The notes beneath the pieces were generated by a model. That model was given only the letters and a program-made list of their open reading frames with translations. It ran no database searches and was not told where the DNA came from. Shown piece by piece: positions 8,248-16,424 of a DNA stretch of 64,000 bases. The first letter of the stretch is position 1. Each line of letters begins with the position of its first letter. Both the position numbers and the translations under genes were made by a program. The stretch covers positions 1-64,000 of the forward strand of contig CAIYSR010000125.1 of the NCBI GenBank assembly GCA_903928895.1. The letters are read 5' to 3'. Origin of the DNA: an uncultured Rhodospirillales bacterium. Lineage in GTDB: Bacteria > Pseudomonadota > Alphaproteobacteria > Acetobacterales > Acetobacteraceae.

Positions 8248-9258
8248 ATGTCTGGAGACACTGCCTCCCTCACCTCCTCAGCCGCCATCTCAGCCGTTGA
8301 GCCGAATAGCGTTCGGACCGAGGTCAGGGAGACCGCCGTCGCGAGCACATCTACGGCTCGCCGCCTCCTCGGGACGCTGGTGTTGCTCTTGGGCTTCAGC
8401 ATGCTGGGGTTGATCCCGCTGTTCACGGTGCCGTTCGGAGTGGCCATCTCGCCCCTGCAGGCAAGTGCGCTGCGGCTAGCCGTTGCGGCGCTTCTCCTCA
8501 GCCCCGTCGTGCTATTCGCGCTCGCCAGGGCTGGGGCGAACTCCTGGCTCTTGATCACGCGCGGCGCGCCGTCGGGATTCGTTATCGCTGCTGCTACATC
8601 GACGTACCAAATAGCGATTACTACTATTCCGGTTTCGCTGGCGATCATGTTGGTGCTCGCCTGCATGATCGTGGTGGCCGCCACGCGAGACGCGCGCCGA
8701 CCACCGGTGCCGCAGCTGGTGACATTCGCCATCGCGCTGGGCCTGGCGGTGCTGCACGCCTACCCACTCGACAGCACGATTGGCGCGGCTCCCCTCGGCA
8801 TGTTCATGGCCTGCCTGTGCGGGGCCGTCTTTGGCTTGCTGCCGATCAGCCTCCGTCGCGCCGAAGGCATCGCCACGGCTACGCTGAACGGCATCCAGTT
8901 CGCGGTCGGCACCGCAGGCCTTTTGGCCTTGGACACGCTGCTGTCGCTGCTGAGCATCGGCCATCCTTGGTTTGAGGTGTTCGCCGCCCTGCCGGCTACG
9001 CTCTGGCCGCTCGTGATTGTGGCCGGCGTTTTGACAGTACTGCTGCCGTATGGGGCGATCGCATGGGGTCGCCGCGCCGCCGGTGCCTCCGATCTTCAGG
9101 TCGCGCTGGCCTCTGCCTGCGAGCCGGTGGTCGCCGTGGCCATCGCCGCAACCTTCCTCGGCCAGCAGAGCGGCGTCGCGGTGTGGCTGGCACTCGCCTC
9201 AGTCGTCGCGCTGAACGCCCTGTACCCCCTCATCGTCCCGCCTGCCTCGCGCGGCTAG
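8248..9258 (+). CDS. EamA-like DMT-superfamily transporter
   Basis: About 336 residues with roughly ten transmembrane segments in two repeats, as in drug/metabolite transporters. The first repeat runs from LLGTLVLLLGFSMLGLIPLF and the second ends in LASACEPVVAVAIAATFLGQ, the conserved 'xxxxEPvxa' signature of EamA domains. The ATG at 8248 is preferred over the GTG at 8245 because GGAG (8237-8240) is then 7 bases away. Only 42 bases separate it from the ProRS gene, so they are probably co-transcribed. RhtA-like members export amino acids or threonine/homoserine analogues; here export of a proline analogue or inhibitor is only an inference. Confidence 0.8.
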   Translation: MSGDTASLTSSAAISAVEPNSVRTEVRETAVASTSTARRLLGTLVLLLGFSMLGLIPLFTVPFGVAISPLQASALRLAVAALLLSPVVLFALARAGANSWLLITRGAPSGFVIAAATSTYQIAITTIPVSLAIMLVLACMIVVAATRDARRPPVPQLVTFAIALGLAVLHAYPLDSTIGAAPLGMFMACLCGAVFGLLPISLRRAEGIATATLNGIQFAVGTAGLLALDTLLSLLSIGHPWFEVFAALPATLWPLVIVAGVLTVLLPYGAIAWGRRAAGASDLQVALASACEPVVAVAIAATFLGQQSGVAVWLALASVVALNALYPLIVPPASRG

Positions 9259-9300
9259 GCACCGGCGCACATCCCGCAACCGATCCCAAGGAGAACAGCA

Positions 9301-10739
9301 TGTCTAGCTCCAACATCAACTTCCGTATAACTCCTCGCGCCGTCGATCATGGTCAGTGGTACCAGGACGTAATCCGCGCCGCAGGGCTCGCAGCATACAG
9401 CGAGGTGCCGGGCTGCATGATCATCGAGCCAAATGGCTGCGCCCTGTGGAACCGCATCCGCAACTGCCTCGGCGCGCGCATCGAGGCAACCGGTCACGAG
9501 GACATGATGTTTCCGACGTTGATCCCCTACAGCTACTTCAAGCGTGAGGAGCGTCACATCGAAGGCTTTGCACCAGAACTCGCGATGATCGAGCGACTGC
9601 GTGGCAAGGTGCTGGAGGACCCGTTGTGCCTTCGGCCGACGTCCGAGACAGTGATCTACCGGTATTTCGCCGAGCGTATCCAGACCCGGGCCGACCTGCC
9701 GATAATGATCAACCAATGGGCGAACGTCTTTCGTGTGGAACAACGCACCCTGCCGTTTTTGCGGACTATGGAGTTTCATTGGCAGGAAGGCCACACGGCT
9801 CATTTCAGCGAGGAAGAGGCGCGTGCTGAGGCGCTGCTGATGGGGGAGGAATATCGCCGCTTCATTCAGGACGAGTTGGCGATCCCCTGCATTAGCGGCC
9901 GCAAGACGCCGCGCGAGCGCTTCGCCGGGGCCGTGGACACGTACACCATTGAGAGCCTGATGCCCTCCGGCAAGGCGCTGCAGTGCGCGACCAGCCACTA
10001 CCTCGGCTCGGAGTTCGCCGGCGCATTCGGCGTGCAGTGCATCGGCGCCGGAGGCGCACTGATGCCGGTGCACACGACAAGTTGGGGCATGTCGACGCGC
10101 ATCATCGGCGCCATCATCATGACCCACGCCGACGACCGCGGGATGGTGATGCCGCCACGGATCGCGCCGGTGCAAGTAGCGATTCTTCCAGTCGGCGGCG
10201 CGGACGACGAGGCGATACAGGCAATGGTGCGCGCCGTGCGCGATCAGTTGGCTGCTGTTGGCATCCGAGTGCGTGTGGACGTCTCCGGTGAGCGGATCGG
10301 ACGGCAGCACTATGCCTGGGAGAAGCGAGGCGTGCCGCTGCGGTTGACCATCGGCCGGACGGAGGTTGCTGCAGGCACGGTCACGGTGACCCGGCGTGAT
10401 ACCGGCGAAAAAGTGGTGCTGTCCCTTGCTGGGGTCGAGGAGAAGGTTGCGGCACTGCTGGAGGCCCAGCACCACTCCCTCCTGGGGTGCGCAGCCGGGC
10501 GCCTCGCGGATCGGACGCGGACCATCGAGACGTTGGCAGACCTGGAAGTCGGGCAGGCCGAAGGAGCCGGGCTGTTCGCGGCCGGCTGGGCGGGTGGTGA
10601 GGCAGAGGAAGTGATGCTCAAGGAGCGCTTCGAGACAACAATCCGCTGCATCCCTGACCGTCCCTGCGTGACGCTCCCGCGCTGCTTTCTGACTGGCCAG
10701 CCTGCGCGCGAGCAGGTGCTCATAGCCAAATCGTACTGA
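9301..10739 (+). CDS. proS: Prolyl-tRNA synthetase, archaeal/eukaryotic type (ProS type 3)
   Basis: 479 residues, full length for the short class lacking the bacterial editing insertion. It charges tRNA-Pro with proline. Class II motifs are clear: N-terminal DHGQWYQDVI, motif 2 with RVEQRTLPFLRTMEFHWQEG (the PFLRTxEFxWQEGHTAH block), and motif 3 in the STRIIGAIIMTHADDRG region, followed by PPRIAPVQVAILPVG of the anticodon-binding domain. The C-terminal extension with CIPDRPCVTLPRCF fits the archaeal-type zinc-like domain. GGAGAA precedes the ATG. Most alphaproteobacteria use a bacterial-type ProRS, so this may be a second, acquired copy, perhaps a resistant version. Confidence 0.9.
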
Positions 10740-10858
10740 CAATACACTTTGGCCTGGGGCGGCGACACTCGCCACCTCGCTACGCCGAGGTTCCTGGAAC
10801 TTCGGCACGCAGGCAAGCTGGCCTCGACGCCAGTCAGGTGTGTCCACAACGCAGAAAA

Positions 10859-10885
10859 GGGGCTGCCGGTACTACCGGCAGCCCC
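10859..10885 (-). terminator. Intrinsic terminator of the leftward late operon
   Basis: A perfect 12-bp stem, GGGGCTGCCGGT (10859-10870) and ACCGGCAGCCCC (10874-10885), with a 3-base loop. On the minus strand it is followed by TTTTC. It lies 25 bases beyond the last prophage gene and before the rightward ProRS gene end, so it closes the late transcript and may also limit read-through from ProRS. Confidence 0.85.
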
Positions 10886-10910
10886 GTCTCAACGCGCAGC
10901 GATCGACGAG

Positions 10911-11345
10911 CTACTTCGGCGCAGAACTCTGCTGCTCGACGATGGTCAGGACGGCACGCGCCACGATCTCGCCGGAAATAACCGCGGCGACGACGTTCGG
11001 CGGCAATGTGCCCGGCGGTAGATCGGCCATGACGGCGTTGCAGGCCGCCAGGACATCGTTGGCTACCCCGGCCATCGTTACCGACCCTGGGCTCGCCGAC
11101 AGCGTATTGGCGAGCGTCCGGAACCTGCCCAGCGCCATGTCGACCTTGGTCTTAATGTCCGGCGCCATCTTGCCGCCGCTGGCCAAATAGCCCTGCCATG
11201 CCGTCTCCAGCGCGATGGCAGCAAGTTGGGCGCTCTCGGCCACCTCCGCCCGGGTTATCTGGACGGGCGGGCCCGAGCCACCGGGCGTGGTGCAGGCGGC
11301 AAGCAGCAGCAGCGGCAGCAGGGCTGCGAGGAAGATACGTCGCAT
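10911..11345 (-). CDS. Prophage lipoprotein, possible outer spanin
   Basis: 144 residues from the ATG at 11345 (GGAGCC upstream). The N-terminus MRRIFLAALLPLLLLAAC is a lipoprotein signal with lipobox LLAAC, so the mature protein begins at a lipidated cysteine, followed by a Pro/Gly-rich stretch. The rest is mostly helical with no recognised domain. Position directly after holin and endolysin suggests a lysis role such as a spanin, but it lacks the short proline-rich form of classical Rz1, so this is inference. Confidence 0.7.
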   Translation of the reverse strand: MRRIFLAALLPLLLLAACTTPGGSGPPVQITRAEVAESAQLAAIALETAWQGYLASGGKMAPDIKTKVDMALGRFRTLANTLSASPGSVTMAGVANDVLAACNAVMADLPPGTLPPNVVAAVISGEIVARAVLTIVEQQSSAPK

Positions 11346-11365
11346 GATGGGCTCCTTCGGTGGGA

Positions 11366-11800
11366 TCAAGTCGCCTGAGCGGCAGGTGCCGGCGCGCTGG
11401 CCGGGCTCGTCGTGCTGACGGGCGGCGCGATCGAGACGTTGGGATCGACGGCGAGCAGCTTGCCGAGCTCGGCGGTCACCATGGCGTTGACGTGGTCAGG
11501 AGTGACGCCAAGGCGCTTCAGGGCGTCGGGGATGCTCAGCAGAACAAATTGCACCCCGTGCGCCACCGCGGCGTTGGTCAGCGTGACGCTGCCGACCGAA
11601 CCACCGGCGGAGGCGAGCATCTGGTAGGTGAGTCCGGCGCCGCGGCTGACGCAGTCCGCGATGGAACTCGACAGCGTGGCGTCCTGCATCAGCACCAGGT
11701 GCTGGCGGAGCCACACCAGCAGCAGCGGCACGGCGGCGAGCATGGCGGCCTGGACAAGCGGTAGCAACGCCACGGCAAGCGGCGACAGATCGACGGTCAT
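11366..11800 (-). CDS. Putative holin (LL-H-like, single N-terminal membrane segment)
   Basis: 144 residues. Residues about 7-30 (LAVALLPLVQAAMLAAVPLL) are strongly hydrophobic, followed by a soluble domain and an Ala/Pro-rich tail. This one-segment layout with an amphipathic C-terminal domain resembles LL-H-family phage holins, which permeabilise the inner membrane to release the endolysin. It sits between endolysin and lipoprotein genes in the lysis cassette. The family assignment is by layout, not by a clear motif. Confidence 0.6.
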   Translation of the reverse strand: MTVDLSPLAVALLPLVQAAMLAAVPLLLVWLRQHLVLMQDATLSSSIADCVSRGAGLTYQMLASAGGSVGSVTLTNAAVAHGVQFVLLSIPDALKRLGVTPDHVNAMVTAELGKLLAVDPNVSIAPPVSTTSPASAPAPAAQAT

Positions 11801-11835
11801 GGAAGGTCTCCTGGTTTTGGGGGATGGTCAGGCGG

Positions 11836-12354
11836 TCAGTACGCGCGCCACCCGAGCGCGCAGACGCGGCGGGCCCAGCCGCGGCGGTAGGTGGCCCAGG
11901 CCGGCAATTCGGTCATGGCGAGCAGCCGCTCGGCGGTCGTGGCCGCGGCAACGGCGCCGAGGCCCTGGGCCTTCACGGCGCGTTCGACGGCGGCGACCGT
12001 GGCGGTGCCGGGCAGACCATCTTCCTGGGCACCAACGGATCGCTGCAACCAGCGGGCCGACTGCGCCACACCGCTGTTGACGGCGGCATCGAACACGACA
12101 AGGTCAAGCCCGTCCGGCAGATGGTCACACGCCGCCGGCAGCCAGTTGCGCATGCGGTAGATGCCGATGGCGTCGGCGAGAGTGAGGTCGGCGATGTTCA
12201 ACGTTGGATAGGCCGCGGCACTGATGCCGAACTTGGTGCCGCTCAGCTTGCCGGCGCCGATCTGCCCGCCGGTCCAGTTGCCACGATCGCGCGGGTCGGC
12301 ATCGAAGCCACCCTCGGTGCCGATGACGATGGCGAATGCCTGTTCAGGAGTCAT
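11836..12354 (-). CDS. Endolysin, glycoside hydrolase family 108 (N-acetylmuramidase)
   Basis: 172 residues. The N-terminal GH108 domain shows the hallmark EGGFDADPRDRGNWTGG with catalytic E14, then GTKFGISAAAYP. The C-terminal half (DAAVNSGVAQSARWLQRSVG, DGLPGTATVAAV) is the family's PG_binding_3 peptidoglycan-binding domain. It cleaves the cell wall at the end of the lytic cycle. No signal peptide is visible, so it depends on the holin next door. Length is normal for the family. Confidence 0.9.
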   Translation of the reverse strand: MTPEQAFAIVIGTEGGFDADPRDRGNWTGGQIGAGKLSGTKFGISAAAYPTLNIADLTLADAIGIYRMRNWLPAACDHLPDGLDLVVFDAAVNSGVAQSARWLQRSVGAQEDGLPGTATVAAVERAVKAQGLGAVAAATTAERLLAMTELPAWATYRRGWARRVCALGWRAY

Positions 12355-12605
12355 GGGAACCTCATTGCGTTGGGCGCGCGGCAGCGCCGCCGATGGGACG
12401 CGCCATCACGGTGATTGCTGCCGGTTGTCTTGGCTGTCGGGGGGATTGGTCGGGCTCCAGCGGGACGCTGGCGCCGGGTGCGCCGCTACCCGCTGGTCAT
12501 CATCTGCACGCGCCGGCGCCGACCGCTTCGCTGCTTCACCGACCCCGCGGTTCCCGATATCCTGCCCGCCGGACTCCAGCCGGAGCGTCGATCAGGGAAA
12601 CGCCG

Positions 12606-13694
12606 ATGCAGCGCGACGAGAACGCCCCTCCGCGCAAGATCATTCATGTCGACATGGACGCCTTCTATGCCTCGGTCGAGCAGCGCGACAATCCTGAGTT
12701 GCGTGGCAAGCCGGTGGCAGTCGGCGGTGCGCGCGAACGTGGCGTGGTCGCGGCGGCGAGTTACGAGGCGCGTGCCTTCGGCGTGCATTCGGCGATGCCG
12801 TCGGTCACCGCCCGCCGGAAGTGCCCGGAGCTGATCTTCGTCAAGCCGCGCTTCGAGGTCTATCGCGCCGTCTCGCAGCAGATCCGTGCCATCTTCGCGG
12901 ACTACACGCCGCTGGTGGAACCGCTCTCGCTCGATGAGGCCTATCTTGATGTCACCGAGAACCTGATGGTCATCGCCTCGGCCACCGAAATCGCCGAGCA
13001 GATTCGCGCTCGGATCCGCGCCGAGACCAGCCTGACCGCCTCTGCCGGCATCTCCTACAACAAGTTCCTCGCCAAGATGGCTTCCGGCCAGCGCAAACCC
13101 GACGGCATGTTCATCATCACGCCCCGCATGGGTGCCGCTTTCGTCGAAACCCTGCCGGTCGGCAAGTTCCACGGCATCGGCCCGGCGACGGAGGCCAAGA
13201 TGCAACGCCTCGGCATCCACTCCGGCGCCGATCTGCGGTCGATGACATTACCCTTCCTGCAGGCTCAGTTCGGCAAAGCCGGGCTGCACTACTACTGGAT
13301 CGCCCGCGGCATCGATGACCGCCCGGTGCAGCCCGACCGCGTGCGCAAGTCGGTCGGCGCCGAGAACACCTTCGTCGATGACCTCGTCACGCTCGACCAG
13401 GCCCGGGCGGCGTTGGTTCCGATTGTCGAGAAAGTGTGGCGCTTCTGCGAGAGCGGCGCGATCCATGGCCGCACCGTGACCCTGAAAGCGAAATACGCCG
13501 ATTTCCGGCAGATCACCCGGAGCCGGACCGGCCATATCGCCCTCGCCAGCCAAGCCGAACTCGCCGAGATCGCCTTTGGTCTGCTCGATCCACTGTTCCC
13601 AGTCAGCAAGGGCATCCGCCTGCTCGGGGTGACGCTCTCCGGCCTCGGCGATGAACCGAGCGCGCCCGCGGACCAGCTGCGGCTATCGATCTGA
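12606..13694 (+). CDS. dinB: DNA polymerase IV (Y-family, DinB)
   Basis: 362 residues. Catalytic motifs are complete: HVDMDAFYASVE (D16, D18) and LSLDEAYLDV (the D-E pair). The palm/fingers, thumb HhH (VGKFHGIGPATEAKMQRLGI) and little-finger domain follow. The C-terminal DQLRLSI resembles a beta-clamp-binding peptide. It copies damaged DNA and can cause untargeted mutation. The ATG follows a GGGAAACG leader. It faces opposite to the phage late genes around it (endolysin to the left, tail fibre to the right), so it is prophage cargo. I saw no GTTC-N7-GTTC LexA box upstream. Confidence 0.92.
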   Translation: MQRDENAPPRKIIHVDMDAFYASVEQRDNPELRGKPVAVGGARERGVVAAASYEARAFGVHSAMPSVTARRKCPELIFVKPRFEVYRAVSQQIRAIFADYTPLVEPLSLDEAYLDVTENLMVIASATEIAEQIRARIRAETSLTASAGISYNKFLAKMASGQRKPDGMFIITPRMGAAFVETLPVGKFHGIGPATEAKMQRLGIHSGADLRSMTLPFLQAQFGKAGLHYYWIARGIDDRPVQPDRVRKSVGAENTFVDDLVTLDQARAALVPIVEKVWRFCESGAIHGRTVTLKAKYADFRQITRSRTGHIALASQAELAEIAFGLLDPLFPVSKGIRLLGVTLSGLGDEPSAPADQLRLSI

Positions 13695-13740
13695 TACACA
13701 GCCTAGCGGTTCGCGCCCGATGGTGCCGGAAGGTGGTCTT

Positions 13741-13764
13741 GCAGGCCGGCGCCAACCGGCCTGC
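13741..13764 (+). terminator. Possible terminator hairpin after dinB
   Basis: GCAGGCCGG (13741-13749) and CCGGCCTGC (13756-13764) form a perfect 9-bp stem with a 6-base loop, 46 bases after the dinB stop and before the converging tail-fibre gene. There is no T-run after it, so it is a weak candidate. Confidence 0.4.
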
Positions 13765-13825
13765 CGCGCCAATCATGGGGGATGGCTACAAGGAACCGAC
13801 GATGGTCGGACCGCGCCGTCCGTGG

Positions 13826-15271
13826 CTACGCCATGATAATCACGGCCGGCTTTCTGGCGGTTGAGCCTCCGCCCCCCGCGCCCGCTGCGATATCGATTAG
13901 GCCATAGACCTGCCTGGAGGGCGCACCACCCCACGGCAGTGTCAGAGTCCCCGAGGTCGTGCCGTCGATCGCCACGACCACGCCCCGGTGGTTTCCCGAG
14001 CTCGGGGTGTTCTGCGTCTCCTTGAACAGCGTGCCGCTATCGGTGCCGGCGTAGTTGTTGGAGCCGTCCTCCTCAGCGATGGCAAAGCGCATAACTGTCG
14101 CAGCCTTGGTCGCCAGGCTACCGATGGTGATAGTGTTGCCGCTGGCGGTGGCCTGGCCGTGGCTCGCCGTGATCGTGCCGGCGTTGCTGATCTCGTAGAC
14201 ATCGACGTTGTGGTAGTCGGAGAAACCGGTGAAGGCGAAGGACGTTTCGCCCCCGGCCGCCGTCTTGGTCCAGGCCTGGGTGCCGTTATAGGTCTCGTCG
14301 GCATGCCCGTCATAGAGCGACGTAAAGCCCGCCGGCGGTGTCAGGCTCTGGTTGTAGCCCGACTGGATCGCCAGCAGCAGATTGCCGGCGGTTGCCGCGG
14401 CTCCGAAGGTCACGGTCTGGTTGCTGTTGCCGCGCGCATACGCCTTCTGCACCAGAGCCGGTCCGCCCGCCGTTGCCACGGCGGGCCACGGACCGACCGG
14501 CGGCGGTGGCGGCGTGTAGGGCACCGACACCTTCATGGTGACCTGGGAGACCCGCGCGACAGTTCCCTTAACCGATGCCTTCATGGCGACCTGGGACACC
14601 CGCGCCGTGGTGCCGCGCACCGACGCCTTCATGGCAACCTGGGAGACGCGGGCCGTGGCGGCCGTGTTGATCCCGGCAAAGCCGGCTGGTGGCGTATAGG
14701 CGAAGGACGGTCCGAAGTTGGCCGTCAGGACGTCGGTGCCGTAGGCCAGCGTGGCCGCCAGATACCAGTTGCCGCTGAACACGGTCGCCCCACAGCCGAG
14801 ACCTCCGAGGTTCGAGGCCGGGTCCTGCGAGCCGATGGCGGCGTTCAACCAGTTCCCGTTGTTGATCCGCATCCATATCTTGGCGTTCACCGGATCGACG
14901 GCGAGGCAGATGATGTCGCCCGCGACAGGCGCCGTGCCGTAGTTCGTCGAAACGGCGTTTACCAACCCGCGGTAATAGGTCTGGCCAGTGCTCTTGGACT
15001 GGAAGCCCCCGCTATGCGTGTTGAACCCGACATAGTTGGCAAGCGTGGCTGACGCGTCCATGACGCCGACCAGGATGCCGTCGCCAGCCGGGTTCAGGCT
15101 GTTGAGCGTGAATTCCGCGTAGACGAGGACCGTATTCGCAATGGCCGGCATCGACCGGATCGACGAGGTAAAGGCGCCGTCGGAGCCGGAGAACCCAAGG
15201 GAGCGGTTGTGCGCATCCAGGATGACGATGGACGCATTCTTGTCGGACGGATTCCATGCCTCGTAGGCCAT
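13826..15271 (-). CDS. Tail fibre/tip protein with SPRY-like domain and RVSQV repeats
   Basis: 481 residues. The N-terminal half has SPRY/concanavalin-like features (DIICLAVDPVNAKIWMRING-like strand, WYLAATLAYG). Residues about 210-255 are three tandem copies of a 15-residue unit, ARVSQVAMKASV(R/K)G(T), seen in various phage tail proteins. A PPPPP linker leads to a beta-rich C-terminal domain ending in a Gly-rich turn and KPAVIIMA. GAGGAG precedes the ATG. Likely a receptor-binding or particle-decorating protein at the distal tail; no catalytic motif. Confidence 0.7.
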   Translation of the reverse strand: MAYEAWNPSDKNASIVILDAHNRSLGFSGSDGAFTSSIRSMPAIANTVLVYAEFTLNSLNPAGDGILVGVMDASATLANYVGFNTHSGGFQSKSTGQTYYRGLVNAVSTNYGTAPVAGDIICLAVDPVNAKIWMRINNGNWLNAAIGSQDPASNLGGLGCGATVFSGNWYLAATLAYGTDVLTANFGPSFAYTPPAGFAGINTAATARVSQVAMKASVRGTTARVSQVAMKASVKGTVARVSQVTMKVSVPYTPPPPPVGPWPAVATAGGPALVQKAYARGNSNQTVTFGAAATAGNLLLAIQSGYNQSLTPPAGFTSLYDGHADETYNGTQAWTKTAAGGETSFAFTGFSDYHNVDVYEISNAGTITASHGQATASGNTITIGSLATKAATVMRFAIAEEDGSNNYAGTDSGTLFKETQNTPSSGNHRGVVVAIDGTTSGTLTLPWGGAPSRQVYGLIDIAAGAGGGGSTARKPAVIIMA

Positions 15272-15293
15272 GCCGGAAACTCCTCGGTCTGGC

Positions 15294-16424
15294 CTAGCTG
15301 ATCCGCTTCACGCCGAATTCGAGGCTCGGGACGTTGGCGACCACCCAGGCCGCGTTCGATCGCCCGGGATCACCGCCATAGATGGTCTGCCCGTAGGCAT
15401 AGCCGGCGCCATCGACATTGAACGCGGTGCCGACCGTGGTGGTGCTGTTGTCCAGCACCACCGGCGCCACGGTGTCGCTGCCCGCCACGGCCGTGCCGGC
15501 AATGCCGACGGCGATGGCGTTGATCGCCGTCGGCGTCGACAGCCAGGTGCCGGACCAGGCATAGGTGTCGATGAGATTGATGCTGGCCGCGGCGACATAG
15601 CTGGTGTCGCCATCCATCGCCGCCTCATTGACGCGGGCATAGTTGCTGCCGCTGTCCGGGGTCCACCCGGTGTTTGATCCGGCGCCAGACGGGAAGTAGG
15701 TCTGGACATGGTGATTGCCGATCTGCGTGTCGCCGACATAGAGGTCGTCGAAATATGCGAGGTCGGTGCCGGCGCTCCAGCTGATGTTCGAGTAGCCGGA
15801 ATTGTTCAGCTCGACGCCCATCACGCAGGCGTCGAACGTGGTGTTGCCGGTGCGCTTGGTGTTCTGGCTGGACAGGTTGATATTCGGCGTCGCCCCGGCG
15901 GTCGCATTGATCCACACCTTGAACACGCCGGACGTGCCGTCGATCGTCAGCTCCATTTCGATCATGTTCAGCGTGTTCGGGTTCACCGTGGTTGCAGCGG
16001 TGCCGAGCAAGGTGCAGCTGTTGGGATCGCCGCGGTAGGCCGACACGGTGCCGGCGGTGTCGATCTTGACGAAGCACTGCATCGTCCCGCCATCCGTCAC
16101 CCCGAAATAGACCGAGGCCAGGTTGTTCTGCGGCTGGTTGCACGCCATCGCCACGCCGAGGCGGCGTGTGGTGTATTTCGTGCCGATCGACCTCACGGCG
16201 TGCACAAACATCTGGGCGAAGACGGCGTAGCCATGGCCGTTGGTGTTGGTCGCCCGCAGCGCGAAGCTCTTGCCGCTGCCGCGGTTGGGCGAGGACTTTG
16301 GCGTCGGGAACACCGCGTCGGCGAAGCCCCAGGGGGAGGTGCTGCTGCTGAGCACGCCGGCCATCAGGTCGGCATTGGCGTTCACCTCGTCGAAGCCTTC
16401 GAGGACATCGAATGTTGCGACCAT
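15294..16424 (-). CDS. Tail structural protein, LamG/concanavalin-like
   Basis: 376 residues, beta-rich. The segment from FADAVFPTPK through RLGVAMACNQ, MIEMELTIDGTSGVFKVWIN and DLAYFDDLYV is a jelly-roll pattern common in phage tail and fibre proteins. The C-terminal 130 residues (YFPSGAGSNTGWTPDSGSN to FGVKRIS) occur at the ends of many phage tail proteins. Its ATG overlaps the preceding stop as TGATG, showing translational coupling in the tail operon. Probable host-contact or decoration role; no enzyme motif. Confidence 0.7.
   Translation of the reverse strand: MVATFDVLEGFDEVNANADLMAGVLSSSTSPWGFADAVFPTPKSSPNRGSGKSFALRATNTNGHGYAVFAQMFVHAVRSIGTKYTTRRLGVAMACNQPQNNLASVYFGVTDGGTMQCFVKIDTAGTVSAYRGDPNSCTLLGTAATTVNPNTLNMIEMELTIDGTSGVFKVWINATAGATPNINLSSQNTKRTGNTTFDACVMGVELNNSGYSNISWSAGTDLAYFDDLYVGDTQIGNHHVQTYFPSGAGSNTGWTPDSGSNYARVNEAAMDGDTSYVAAASINLIDTYAWSGTWLSTPTAINAIAVGIAGTAVAGSDTVAPVVLDNSTTTVGTAFNVDGAGYAYGQTIYGGDPGRSNAAWVVANVPSLEFGVKRIS

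Noticed and set aside
10740-10858. Attachment site at the left prophage border
   Set aside because: No tRNA and no direct repeat that could be matched, because the right end is outside the window.
12355-12605. LexA (SOS) box before dinB
   Set aside because: No GTTC-N7-GTTC or close variant was found on reading this region.
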